The notes under the pieces were generated by a model. It saw only the letters and a list, made by a program, of their open reading frames with translations, was not told the DNA's origin and made no database searches. From contig NZ_LMQI01000003.1 of assembly GCF_001424125.1 (NCBI RefSeq), positions 345 to 64,344 on the forward strand: a stretch of 64,000 nucleotides of DNA, given 5' to 3'. Shown here one piece after another: positions 16,741-24,422 of this stretch. Position 1 is the stretch's first letter. Each line of letters begins with the position of its first letter. This stretch comes from Cellulomonas sp. Leaf395. Its GTDB lineage: Bacteria > Actinomycetota > Actinomycetes > Actinomycetales > Cellulomonadaceae. The position numbers were made by a program, and so were the translations under genes.

Positions 16741-18518
16741 GTGGCCGGCGCCAACGGGAGGACTGCGCGAACCCGCGTCCCGGCGTCGGCCGGGCTGCGG
16801 ACCTCGAGACTGCCGCCGAGCGCTCGGACGCGGTCGAGCAGACCGGCCAGCCCGCCACCCGGCGCGACCCGCGCGCCGCCGGGGCCGTCGTCGGCGACGG
16901 TCACCAGGAGCTCGGGACCGGCGACGTCGACGTCCACCGCGACGGTGCAGTCGCCGCCGTGCTTCACCGCGTTGGTCACCGACTCCGCGATCACGTAGTA
17001 CGCCGTCGACTCCACGGCGGCGGGCAGAGGCGTCCCCGCGACCGTGTCCCCGAGGTGCACGTCGAGACCCGGGATCCCTGCGGCCAGCGATGCGAGCCCG
17101 CCCGCGAGCCCGCCCTGGCTCAACGCCGCGGGGTGGATCCCTCGGGCCAGCCGGCGGAGCTCGTCGAGCGCCGATGCCAGCTGGCCACGGGCGTCGGAGA
17201 TGACGGAGCGCATCTCGTCAGGGTCCTCGCTGAGCGAGGCGCGGGAGAGGGTCGCGGCCACCGCGAGCAGACTCTGCTGGGCCCCGTCGTGCAGGTCCCG
17301 CTCGAGCTCGCGACGCTGCGCGACGCCGGCCTCCACGATCCGCGTCCGCGACGCCTGCACCTCCGCGACGTGCGCGGCGCGCTCCATGGTGAGCCGCGTG
17401 TTCTGGACGGCCATGGCCGCCGCCGCGAGCGTGACGCGCAGGCCCGCGGGGTCCGCGAGGACCTGGGAGTCCGCATCGACCCGCGCCACAGGCTGGCCGC
17501 CGTCCTCGACGATCACGCGCACCACTCGGCCGTCGAGGTCCAGGGCGCCCGACGCGTCGCCGTCGACCCGGACCCACGCCCCGTCGACGTGGAAGGAGAG
17601 CACCAGGGTCGGGTCGACGAGCACCGTGCGCAGGACGTCCTGCACGGCACGCGGGTTGCCGGTCGCCGACAGCAGCCGTTCGACCACGACGCCCCGCCGC
17701 GTCGCGGAGCGGAGGCCGAGCAGGACGAGGGCGGCGCCGGCCAGCACCCCGATCGCGTTCTGCGCCCAGAACAGCGCCACGTAGACCGGCTCCGGGAACT
17801 GGCCCCAGGTGACGAGCACAGTGAGTGAGACGCTTCGCAGCGCGAGCGTGACGGCAAGTGCGACGCCGGCCGCCGACACGATCCGCACCGGCACCAGCGC
17901 CGCCCCGTGGGCACTCCTCCACCGGTTGACCTGGGCCGCGGCGAACCACACCGCCAGTGCAGCACCGAACCAGGTCCCGACCTCGTACACCGCGTAGGCG
18001 AGGTCGTTCATCGGCGCCAGCCGGAACCACGGCCTGGTGTCGACGACTCCCGCGACGACCTCGTCCCACAGGAGGGCATTGACTGTCCAGGGCACGATCG
18101 CCCACACCCACGCCAGCCCGACGAGGACCCGACGGGAGCGGAGCTCGATCCTCGCCGCGGGATACGCGAGGAGGACCGTCGCGATCAGCGGCACCGCGGC
18201 CCATTGCAGGACCCATCCGATCTCGTTCCAGTAGCCGCTCTGCGCGAACACGGAGTCGCTGAGGTTCGCGAGCCCGACGAGTGCCGAAGCGAGAACAAGA
18301 CGGATCCCGTGGGCACGCGACTCGGGACTCACCCACAGCAGGGATCCCGCCAGGGCGAGCATGAGCTGGAAGGCAAGGGATCCCGCGACCGCCGGTCGGC
18401 CGCTGAGGGCGACCGTGATGACGCTCGGGACGAAGCCGACCACCGCCGCGGCAGCCACGGCCACGAGCGCGAACGGACGGGACGACCACCGGTCCACAGC
18501 GCCATTGTGCTCCGACAC
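16737..18518 (-). CDS. Sensor histidine kinase, HisKA_3 (NarX/DesK-like) type
   Basis: A 593-residue membrane sensor. The N-terminal half has about seven to eight hydrophobic segments between residues 15 and 280, with no large extracellular domain. A GAF-like or linker region (about 290-380) leads to the dimerisation helix with phosphoacceptor His in RRELERDLHDGAQQSLLAVA (about residue 405). LARGIHPAAL is the conserved X-region. The ATPase domain has AESVTNAVKHGG (N box) and VADDGPGG (D box) near the C-terminus. It starts with GTG at 18518, and its stop overlaps the response-regulator start. The multi-helix sensor half suggests it detects a membrane or lipophilic signal. Confidence 0.92.
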   Translation of the reverse strand: MSEHNGAVDRWSSRPFALVAVAAAAVVGFVPSVITVALSGRPAVAGSLAFQLMLALAGSLLWVSPESRAHGIRLVLASALVGLANLSDSVFAQSGYWNEIGWVLQWAAVPLIATVLLAYPAARIELRSRRVLVGLAWVWAIVPWTVNALLWDEVVAGVVDTRPWFRLAPMNDLAYAVYEVGTWFGAALAVWFAAAQVNRWRSAHGAALVPVRIVSAAGVALAVTLALRSVSLTVLVTWGQFPEPVYVALFWAQNAIGVLAGAALVLLGLRSATRRGVVVERLLSATGNPRAVQDVLRTVLVDPTLVLSFHVDGAWVRVDGDASGALDLDGRVVRVIVEDGGQPVARVDADSQVLADPAGLRVTLAAAAMAVQNTRLTMERAAHVAEVQASRTRIVEAGVAQRRELERDLHDGAQQSLLAVAATLSRASLSEDPDEMRSVISDARGQLASALDELRRLARGIHPAALSQGGLAGGLASLAAGIPGLDVHLGDTVAGTPLPAAVESTAYYVIAESVTNAVKHGGDCTVAVDVDVAGPELLVTVADDGPGGARVAPGGGLAGLLDRVRALGGSLEVRSPADAGTRVRAVLPLAPAT

Positions 18519-18604
18519 CTGTGCCGCGAGTCAGGGATTCCCCTGGTCCAGGTCCCGGGAATGCCTGGATGTGAGGAGCGGAGCGGCGGAGCAGCGTGGG
18601 CGCC

Positions 18605-18973
18605 ATGACCAGGAAGCCGTCCATGACGACCGTCGTCACGTTCGAGCTGGGCCCCGGGGCCGATGAGGTCTGGATGCCGGCGCCCCCCGACGACCGACGC
18701 ACCAGTCGGACCGGTCGCGCCGTCGCGGTCCTCGTCGTGGCGATGGGCGTCCTCGTCGGCGGCACCGTCGGTGTCCGCGGCGCGGACGTCGCCGGCGACG
18801 GGTTGCCCAGCGCGGTGACTCCCGGCCCCACACCCCTGGACATGGGCCCGTGCGAGTCGCTGCAGCTGGCGGGCCAGCAGATCGCGCAGATGTGCCGTGA
18901 CTACGTCGCGATGCGGCGCGAGCCGGTCGCGCGCCGCGTCGTCGACGGTGCCGGCCGGGAGGCGGGCTCGTGA
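18605..18973 (+). CDS. Small single-pass membrane protein, unknown
   Basis: A 122-residue protein with a cytoplasmic N-terminus of about 38 residues, one transmembrane helix (AVAVLVVAMGVLVGGTVGV), and an outside region with two cysteines (GPCESLQL and QMCRDYVAM) that could form a disulfide. No family is recognised. An in-frame ATG at 18623 is an alternative start. It is transcribed away from the histidine kinase at 16737-18518, 86 bases from that kinase's start. Its stop codon overlaps the start of the next small gene by one base (TGATG), so they are co-translated. It could be an accessory or target of the adjacent two-component system; this is inference only. Confidence 0.55.
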   Translation: MTRKPSMTTVVTFELGPGADEVWMPAPPDDRRTSRTGRAVAVLVVAMGVLVGGTVGVRGADVAGDGLPSAVTPGPTPLDMGPCESLQLAGQQIAQMCRDYVAMRREPVARRVVDGAGREAGS

Positions 18974-19170
18974 TGGCCCGCGGCCGGACGACCCGGACGG
19001 ACGACGCTCGGAGGTTGGCGGCCGCCGCGGTCGCCTCGGTCGCCCTGGTCATCGCGTTCGTCCTCGGACTCGGGGCAGCACCCGCGGGCCTGGGCGGCCT
19101 CGGGCCCGGCCCCGGCTCGCCGGTTCCCACCCCGCCGATCCCGATGCCCTATCCGTGGCCGCAGCCGTGA
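18973..19170 (+). CDS. Small Pro-rich exported or membrane-anchored peptide, unknown
   Basis: A 65-residue protein. A basic N-terminus (RGRTTRTDDARR) precedes one hydrophobic segment, LAAAAVASVALVIAFVLGLG. A Gly/Pro-rich tail with PTPPIPMPYPWPQP runs to the end. The start ATG at 18973 shares its A with the preceding gene's stop (TGATG); a GTG three bases earlier is in the same frame. No family is recognised. Length and composition are compatible with a secreted or membrane-tethered small protein co-produced with the upstream one. Confidence 0.5.
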   Translation: MARGRTTRTDDARRLAAAAVASVALVIAFVLGLGAAPAGLGGLGPGPGSPVPTPPIPMPYPWPQP

Positions 19171-19292
19171 CGGCACGACGCGCTCGCCATGCGGCGGGCC
19201 GGCTCGTCGGTGACGTCAGCCGTGTCCGCTCGAGGTTCAGGCGGTCCCGCCGGCATCGAATCCGGTGAGCCAGCGTACCTTCGGTAGCGAAC

Positions 19293-19319
19293 GACACATG
19301 CAGTACCGCGTCATGTATC
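19293..19319. promoter_or_regulatory. Inverted repeat in the leader of the EACC1-caspase operon
   Basis: GACACATG and CATGTATC form an inverted repeat with one mismatch around an 11-base centre. A possible -10 hexamer TACCTT (19276-19281) lies just before it, so the site would sit at the start of the transcript. It may be an operator; no partner regulator is evident nearby. Confidence 0.3.
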
Positions 19320-19368
19320 TGGTGCGTCCTTCCGTGCTCCACCCAGGTGAGGGGAAGGTGGGGTTTCC

Positions 19369-19779
19369 ATGTCCTACGGCACACGGTTGGTGCTGCACGT
19401 CAGTCCGGACACCGAAGAGTGGGGCAGCGCGGACGACGACCGTTGGCGTGCTGACCTCGCCGAGCTGCAACGCCTGCTGAGTCGGGAACTCCCCGAGGAG
19501 ACGCAGGAGCCACCCGAGGCGGAGGGCACCCGAGGTGTCGAGCTGACGGAGGTCATCCTCGCCCTGGGCAGCGCCGGCGCGATGACCGCCGCGACCGAGA
19601 TGTTCAAGGCGTTCGTGAGCGCGCGGCCGGGACGGCGCAAGGTCACGGTCTCCGTCGAGCAGGACGGTGCCCCGGTGCGCACGGTCACCGTCGAGGCCGA
19701 CGGGCTCGGCGCCACAGAGCTGGGGAATCTCGCCTCCGACGCGTTCAACGGCCCGGGCGCTCGCCCGCCGGCGACGTAG
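19369..19779 (+). CDS. Effector-associated constant component EACC1-like protein
   Basis: A 136-residue protein resembling the EACC1 family, small proteins found next to caspase-, trypsin- or STAND-type effectors in actinobacterial conflict systems. Shared features are an N-terminal strand-rich part (RLVLHVSPDTEEW), a conserved helix region ELTEVILALGSAGAMTAATE, the basic patch ARPGRRKVTVSVEQDG, and a short acidic helix near the end. Some relatives have a transmembrane segment in the middle; here the stretch ILALGSAGAMTAATEMF is only weakly hydrophobic. GGAAGGTGGGG precedes the ATG. It is the first gene of a three-gene unit, 20 bases before the caspase gene. Its biochemical role is unknown; an adaptor or signal-coupling role is inferred. 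Confidence 0.7.
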   Translation: MSYGTRLVLHVSPDTEEWGSADDDRWRADLAELQRLLSRELPEETQEPPEAEGTRGVELTEVILALGSAGAMTAATEMFKAFVSARPGRRKVTVSVEQDGAPVRTVTVEADGLGATELGNLASDAFNGPGARPPAT

Positions 19780-19799
19780 GCAGAGGGAGGTGAGGGGGC

Positions 19800-21758
19800 G
19801 TGGGATTCCGGGCGTTGCTGATCGGGAACTCGAAGTATGCGCACCGTGACGGGGGCATGACGGAACTGCGCGGCCCGCACCACGACGTCCAGCACCTCGA
19901 GAGGGCACTCACCCACCCCGACTTCGGTCTGTTCAAGGCTGCGGACGTCGACGTCCGGGAGAACCTCACGGCCGACGAGCTGTCCGACGCGCTCTCCCAG
20001 GCCGCGGACAGCAGCAGACCGGACGACGTCCTGCTGATCTACTACTCCGGCCACGGCGAGCGGCTGGGCGCCACCCAGCAGCTCGGGTTGCTCGGTGTGG
20101 ACGTCCCGTTCGACCGTCGCCACAACCGCGCGCTGCACACCGCGCTCCTTCGCGAGTGGCTCGACGGCGCACGGGCACGCTCGACGATCCTGGTGCTGGA
20201 CTGCTGCTACTCCGGACAGTTCCGCGCGGACGAGCTCGTGGATGACGACCTGCTGTCCACGTTCGGCAGGGGCACGGTCGTCCTGTCCAGCGGAGGCAAC
20301 CAGGTCGTGCGGGACCAGGATGAGCCGGACGGTCCGAGCGCGTTCACCAAGGCGCTCGCCGCGGTGCTCGTCGACGAGACGCTGGAAGGCACCAACGGGG
20401 TCCTCACTGCCGAGGACGTGTACGCCGCGCTCGACCGGTTCGAGCCTCGTCTGCAGCCACGTCCGCACCGCAACCTGGCAGCGGAAGGCCGGATCGGCTT
20501 GGCGATGCGGCCCCGCCCGAGGCGCGAAGCAACCCCCATGCGGGTTCGCGGCTGGCCGGAGCAGCTGCGGGTGATCGAGGTCGGCATCACGTTCACCGAC
20601 GCCCTCGTGGTCGCCACGTGGGACAGCGACGGCAATGGCCGGATCTCCAACGACGAGCGCGATGTCACCGCGCTGGACCCCACACGGCTCGCTGCGATCC
20701 GCCGGCTCTGCCAGCTGGCCGACGCCGTGATGCGCGCCAAGGGCTACGGCGACCCTCCGTGGCAGCGGCGGGCCCGCCGCGCGCTGGAGACTGCGGGTGC
20801 CAACCTGTTCGAGGCGGCCCTGCCCCCCGGGATCAAGAGGCTGCTGTCAGACGTCGAGGACGACGACGTGGTGGTGCAGCTGAACCTCACCTTCCGACCG
20901 CCATGGGCTGCGCTCTCGGAGTACCCCTGGGAGTTCATCCACGTCCCGGCCGACCAGGGCGTCGATCCCTCCGGCCTGGCGCAGCGCAAGCTCGTCGTGA
21001 CCCGGGCCGGTCGAGCCGCTGACCAGCCGAGCCGTGCGTCCGACATTGCCGACGTCGCGGTCGTGAGCAGTGTCGCGCGTCCGTACGCGCGGATGGCGGT
21101 CCGTGTCGGCGCAGAGCTGATGGCGATGCCGTCGGTCCGCACGCTGACCACCCCTGACGACCAACCGGCGAGCTGGGCCGTCCTCATGGACGCGATCGAC
21201 CAGAAGCCGGAGTACCTCGTCATCTGCGCGCCTTTGCTGCGCTCGTCGCGTGACGGCATCCCGTTCGCGAGGGTGGGATTCGCCGACGGCCTCGAGACCG
21301 ACTGGCGATCTGCGGAGTCGCTCGCCGACGAGCTCCGCCATGACCGCGAGCTGCGCGGCGTGGTGTTGGCGTCGGTCGCTGCCGAGGCCGGCCTCGACGC
21401 GATCCGTGCCGCGCCGATCGCCGCGTCCGCGCTCAACACCGCACTCGGTGTCCCCGTCGTGTTCATCTGCCACACCCCTGGCCTCGAGGGCTACGTCGAC
21501 GACCGTGACCCCGAGGAGCCGAAGACGTTCGTCGGTCTCCTGCTGGCGGCTCTCAGCAGCGGCCACGACCTGGTTCGCAGCGTGTGGTTCGCGCGCGACC
21601 GCGTCCTGCGCTACATCCCGGCTGAATTGCAGCCGACGTTCGGCGTCCCAGGTTTCTACTACGGCGCGGAGCCGCCACCCCGGCTGGCTCGGGCCGACGA
21701 GCGGCCGCGCGTCAGGCTGGGCAACAAGTCCGCCCCGGGGAAGGGAGGTGCACCGTGA
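19800..21758 (+). CDS. Caspase (peptidase C14) with EF-hand loop and degenerate CHAT-like domain
   Basis: A 652-residue protein that starts with GTG 19800 (GGGAGG upstream). Residues 1-240 are a caspase domain: RALLIGNSKY, catalytic His85 in IYYSGHGE and catalytic Cys136 in LDCCYSGQF. The PSAFTKALAAVL helix also fits. Both dyad residues are intact, so protease activity is expected. Residues 275-286 read DSDGNGRISNDE, a canonical Ca2+-binding EF-hand loop with acidic residues at positions 1, 3 and 12. From about 355 to 640 the fold resembles a CHAT domain (YPWEFIHVP near 375), but the expected catalytic His and Cys are absent (EYLVICAPLL and GVVLASVAAEAG). Its stop overlaps the next start (GTGA). 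A regulated self-destruct or antiphage protease is inferred. Confidence 0.85.
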   Translation: MGFRALLIGNSKYAHRDGGMTELRGPHHDVQHLERALTHPDFGLFKAADVDVRENLTADELSDALSQAADSSRPDDVLLIYYSGHGERLGATQQLGLLGVDVPFDRRHNRALHTALLREWLDGARARSTILVLDCCYSGQFRADELVDDDLLSTFGRGTVVLSSGGNQVVRDQDEPDGPSAFTKALAAVLVDETLEGTNGVLTAEDVYAALDRFEPRLQPRPHRNLAAEGRIGLAMRPRPRREATPMRVRGWPEQLRVIEVGITFTDALVVATWDSDGNGRISNDERDVTALDPTRLAAIRRLCQLADAVMRAKGYGDPPWQRRARRALETAGANLFEAALPPGIKRLLSDVEDDDVVVQLNLTFRPPWAALSEYPWEFIHVPADQGVDPSGLAQRKLVVTRAGRAADQPSRASDIADVAVVSSVARPYARMAVRVGAELMAMPSVRTLTTPDDQPASWAVLMDAIDQKPEYLVICAPLLRSSRDGIPFARVGFADGLETDWRSAESLADELRHDRELRGVVLASVAAEAGLDAIRAAPIAASALNTALGVPVVFICHTPGLEGYVDDRDPEEPKTFVGLLLAALSSGHDLVRSVWFARDRVLRYIPAELQPTFGVPGFYYGAEPPPRLARADERPRVRLGNKSAPGKGGAP

Positions 21759-24220
21759 CCGAGCGGGATGTGGCCGTCCGCCGTGCGCGGGTGGAGCTCG
21801 CGCGTGCCCTGGTCGGCCCGGGGGCGAGCGATCGCGAGATCGCCGAGGCCGAGAAGCAGCTGCACCGGACGCTCGACCCGAGCCCGTCGCCCGACCTCGA
21901 AGGCGCGGCCGACGGGCAGACCGCCGGGGGACCCGCCCGTTGGGAGGTCCTCGAGGAGCTGGCCGGCATCGCCCGCCTCCGTGGCCACGTCCAGCAGGAG
22001 GTGGACCGCCTGGTCCAGGCTGTCGTGGCCGCTCCCTCCGACCCTGCTACCCGGATGGCGGACCGGATCGTCCAGCTGCTGGAGAGCTCCGGCGACGGGA
22101 GCCTGGTCGAGGGTCTGCCCAACGAGGTCGCGTCGCAGCTCTGGGCGGCAGCCCACGACGACGAACGTCCGGACGCCGTCGTCCAGCTCGCCGCCCGGCT
22201 GGCCCTCGCGCGCGGGCACGTGACGGCGGCCAGCGAGGTGAGCCGGCAGCGCGACTCGGTCGCCTCGGCCGGCACAGAGCTGCACGCGGTCAACGTGGTC
22301 GCCGCAGTCCTGGACGATCTGGCCGAGGGGGACGCCGACGCGGCCGAGACTCGGCTCGCCGAGGTCCGGCACCTCGACCGTGAGCCGTCGGTGATGCTGG
22401 CCGAAGCTCTGCTTCGGTATGCCCGCGGCGAGCTCGAGGAGGCCCGCCGTCTCGCGGAGTCCTGGTCGGGGGCCGGTGATGTCGGGACGGTCGCCGTGAT
22501 CGCCTTGCTACGCCAGGCGGCGGCCGAGGGCGATGCCTCCGCGGCCTTCACGGCCGCCCGCACCGTCGCGACCCGCATCGTCCGGCACGACCCGGCATCG
22601 GGTGAGCCCGTGCTGCTGCGTGCGCAGGTGCTGCTCGAGGCAGGAGTGGAGCTGGAGCTCGGGCGCGAGCTCTTGGAGACGGCGGTGTCCCGGCTCGGAA
22701 AGCCGTACGGGCTGCCCTGGTGGCGCGTTCAGGACCGGGCGCGCAGGGATGACCGGTACACCTACTTCCGCGTGGAGGTCGCGGCGGCGCTGGGTGAGAC
22801 CGCCGAGATCCCGCGGCTGGCAGGCACCTACACGGCCTCGAGTCTCACGACGTACGCGCAGGACGGCAGGCTGCGTGAGCTGTGGGCCGGCGCGGTCGAT
22901 GACGCGCAGGAGTCGGTCGCCCTGCTGCGTGACGCGGCGTCCGACTACCGGCGTGCTGACGACATGTCGTCCGCCGTCCGCTGTCTGCGCGCCGCCCGCG
23001 AGCGCGATCCCGGCCCCACATCGGGGCTGGACCTCGCCGACGCGCTGTGGGGGTCGTCGTTCGGGCAGGCGCCCGCGGTCAGCGGGGAGATGCTCGCCGA
23101 GGCACTGGCGCTGATGGGCGGGCTGGAGGGCCGGCACGCACCGGACACGATTGGTCGGGCGTGCCTGGTCTGGGGGCTGCTGCTGGCGCGGACGGACGCC
23201 GTGGCCGACGCCGAGCAGCCGGTCCGGGCCAGCCTGCGCTGGCGGGCGCTGCCGCACCTGCTACTTGCGTCCATGCTGGACACCGACGCCCCGTACACCT
23301 GGGCGCACCTGGCCTGGGCGCTGACGGATGCGGACCTCCGCTGGCCGGCGGCGTGGTCCGGGCGGCGCGCGCTCGACCAGCTCCCGAACGACGACTGGTT
23401 GATCGAGACCTGCGTGGTGTCCGAGACGAACTGGGGTGGCGTGCTCAACGACGACGCTCGGGAGTGGTTGCGGACCGTGACGTCGGACGTCATGGCGCCC
23501 GGCTGGGCGGCCACTGTGCGCGGCTACGACCTGCTGATCCGTGATCGGGCCTCGGAAGCCGCGAAGCTGGTGCCGCAGATGGACTTCGACGCGTGGTGGT
23601 CCCGGGAGATCCGGGTGCTGGCCCTGGCCCTCGGACGGTCGCTGGCGGCGGCCGGCGACGCGTTGCGCGACCTGGTCGACGAAGCCGAGGAGCGCGACGA
23701 GCTGCTCGACGCCGCCTGGTACTCCCTGCTCGTCGACCGGGCGAGGGCCCACGCGCTCGCCCAGCGGGTGAACGCCGCCGGTGACCGGAAGGCAGGCTCG
23801 GAGCTACGGCTGGCGGCCATCGAGATCGTGACGTCCGGCGGGACGGCCGGAGCCGATCGGTACGAGTCTTCGGTACGTCGAAGTTGCCGCCCCTTCCGGC
23901 TCGCCCAGGAGAGCGTGATCATGCTGCCGCTGCTCGCGCTCGCGCAGCAGGAGGAGAAGTCGCGGGCAGTGCTGCGGACGTTGACCGAGGTGGCGGCCGA
24001 GCGTGCGCGGCAGGTCGATCTCGAGCCCGCGCTGACGGCGGAGATGGACTCGCTGGAGGCGTGGTGCGAGGACGCCGACCTGTTCGAGCTCGTCCGGTAC
24101 CTGCTCCGGCTCGCAGACGACGACTCTTCTCTCGGCGGCGAACTCCCTGCGGTGCCGTCCCTGCCCGGCGCCGCCACGGTCGCGGCCGCCTGGGAGTCGC
24201 TCCTGGGTGCCAGACCCTGA
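21755..24220 (+). CDS. Large all-helical repeat (TPR-like) protein of the caspase operon
   Basis: An 821-residue cytoplasmic protein with no signal peptide or transmembrane helix. It is almost wholly alpha-helical, with repeated helix pairs rich in Ala/Leu/Glu/Arg such as AAETRLAEVRHLDREPSVML, LLRYARGELEEARRLAESW and DYRRADDMSSAVRCLRAARE. These resemble TPR or other alpha-solenoid units. No catalytic motif is seen. It starts at GTG 21755, overlapping the caspase stop by 4 bases, after GGAAGGGAGG. Large helical repeat proteins commonly scaffold or sense in caspase-linked systems, so it may hold the caspase inactive or recognise the trigger. This is inference from position and fold. Confidence 0.75.
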   Translation: MTERDVAVRRARVELARALVGPGASDREIAEAEKQLHRTLDPSPSPDLEGAADGQTAGGPARWEVLEELAGIARLRGHVQQEVDRLVQAVVAAPSDPATRMADRIVQLLESSGDGSLVEGLPNEVASQLWAAAHDDERPDAVVQLAARLALARGHVTAASEVSRQRDSVASAGTELHAVNVVAAVLDDLAEGDADAAETRLAEVRHLDREPSVMLAEALLRYARGELEEARRLAESWSGAGDVGTVAVIALLRQAAAEGDASAAFTAARTVATRIVRHDPASGEPVLLRAQVLLEAGVELELGRELLETAVSRLGKPYGLPWWRVQDRARRDDRYTYFRVEVAAALGETAEIPRLAGTYTASSLTTYAQDGRLRELWAGAVDDAQESVALLRDAASDYRRADDMSSAVRCLRAARERDPGPTSGLDLADALWGSSFGQAPAVSGEMLAEALALMGGLEGRHAPDTIGRACLVWGLLLARTDAVADAEQPVRASLRWRALPHLLLASMLDTDAPYTWAHLAWALTDADLRWPAAWSGRRALDQLPNDDWLIETCVVSETNWGGVLNDDAREWLRTVTSDVMAPGWAATVRGYDLLIRDRASEAAKLVPQMDFDAWWSREIRVLALALGRSLAAAGDALRDLVDEAEERDELLDAAWYSLLVDRARAHALAQRVNAAGDRKAGSELRLAAIEIVTSGGTAGADRYESSVRRSCRPFRLAQESVIMLPLLALAQQEEKSRAVLRTLTEVAAERARQVDLEPALTAEMDSLEAWCEDADLFELVRYLLRLADDDSSLGGELPAVPSLPGAATVAAAWESLLGARP

Positions 24221-24410
24221 CGTACCGCCACGCGCGAGCCTTCAGTCACCGCGCGGGCATCTTCCGCGCGAACGAGAGCCGCGGTCGCAGCACGGGCATG
24301 GCGCTGCTGCGACGCGCAGTGGAGCCGATTCCCAGCACTCCCCGCCGGTCCTGAGCGGGAGCCATGGACAATCGCCCAGCTCGGGCATTTACCCCGGCGC
24401 TACGCGGCAG

Positions 24411-24416
24411 TACTGT
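24411..24416 (+). promoter_or_regulatory. -10 element of a leaderless promoter (5'-nucleotidase)
   Basis: TACTGT ends six bases before the ATG at 24423. TTTACC, at 24388-24393 with a 17-base spacer, is a partial -35 match. Confidence 0.55.
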
Positions 24417-24422
24417 CCGAAA

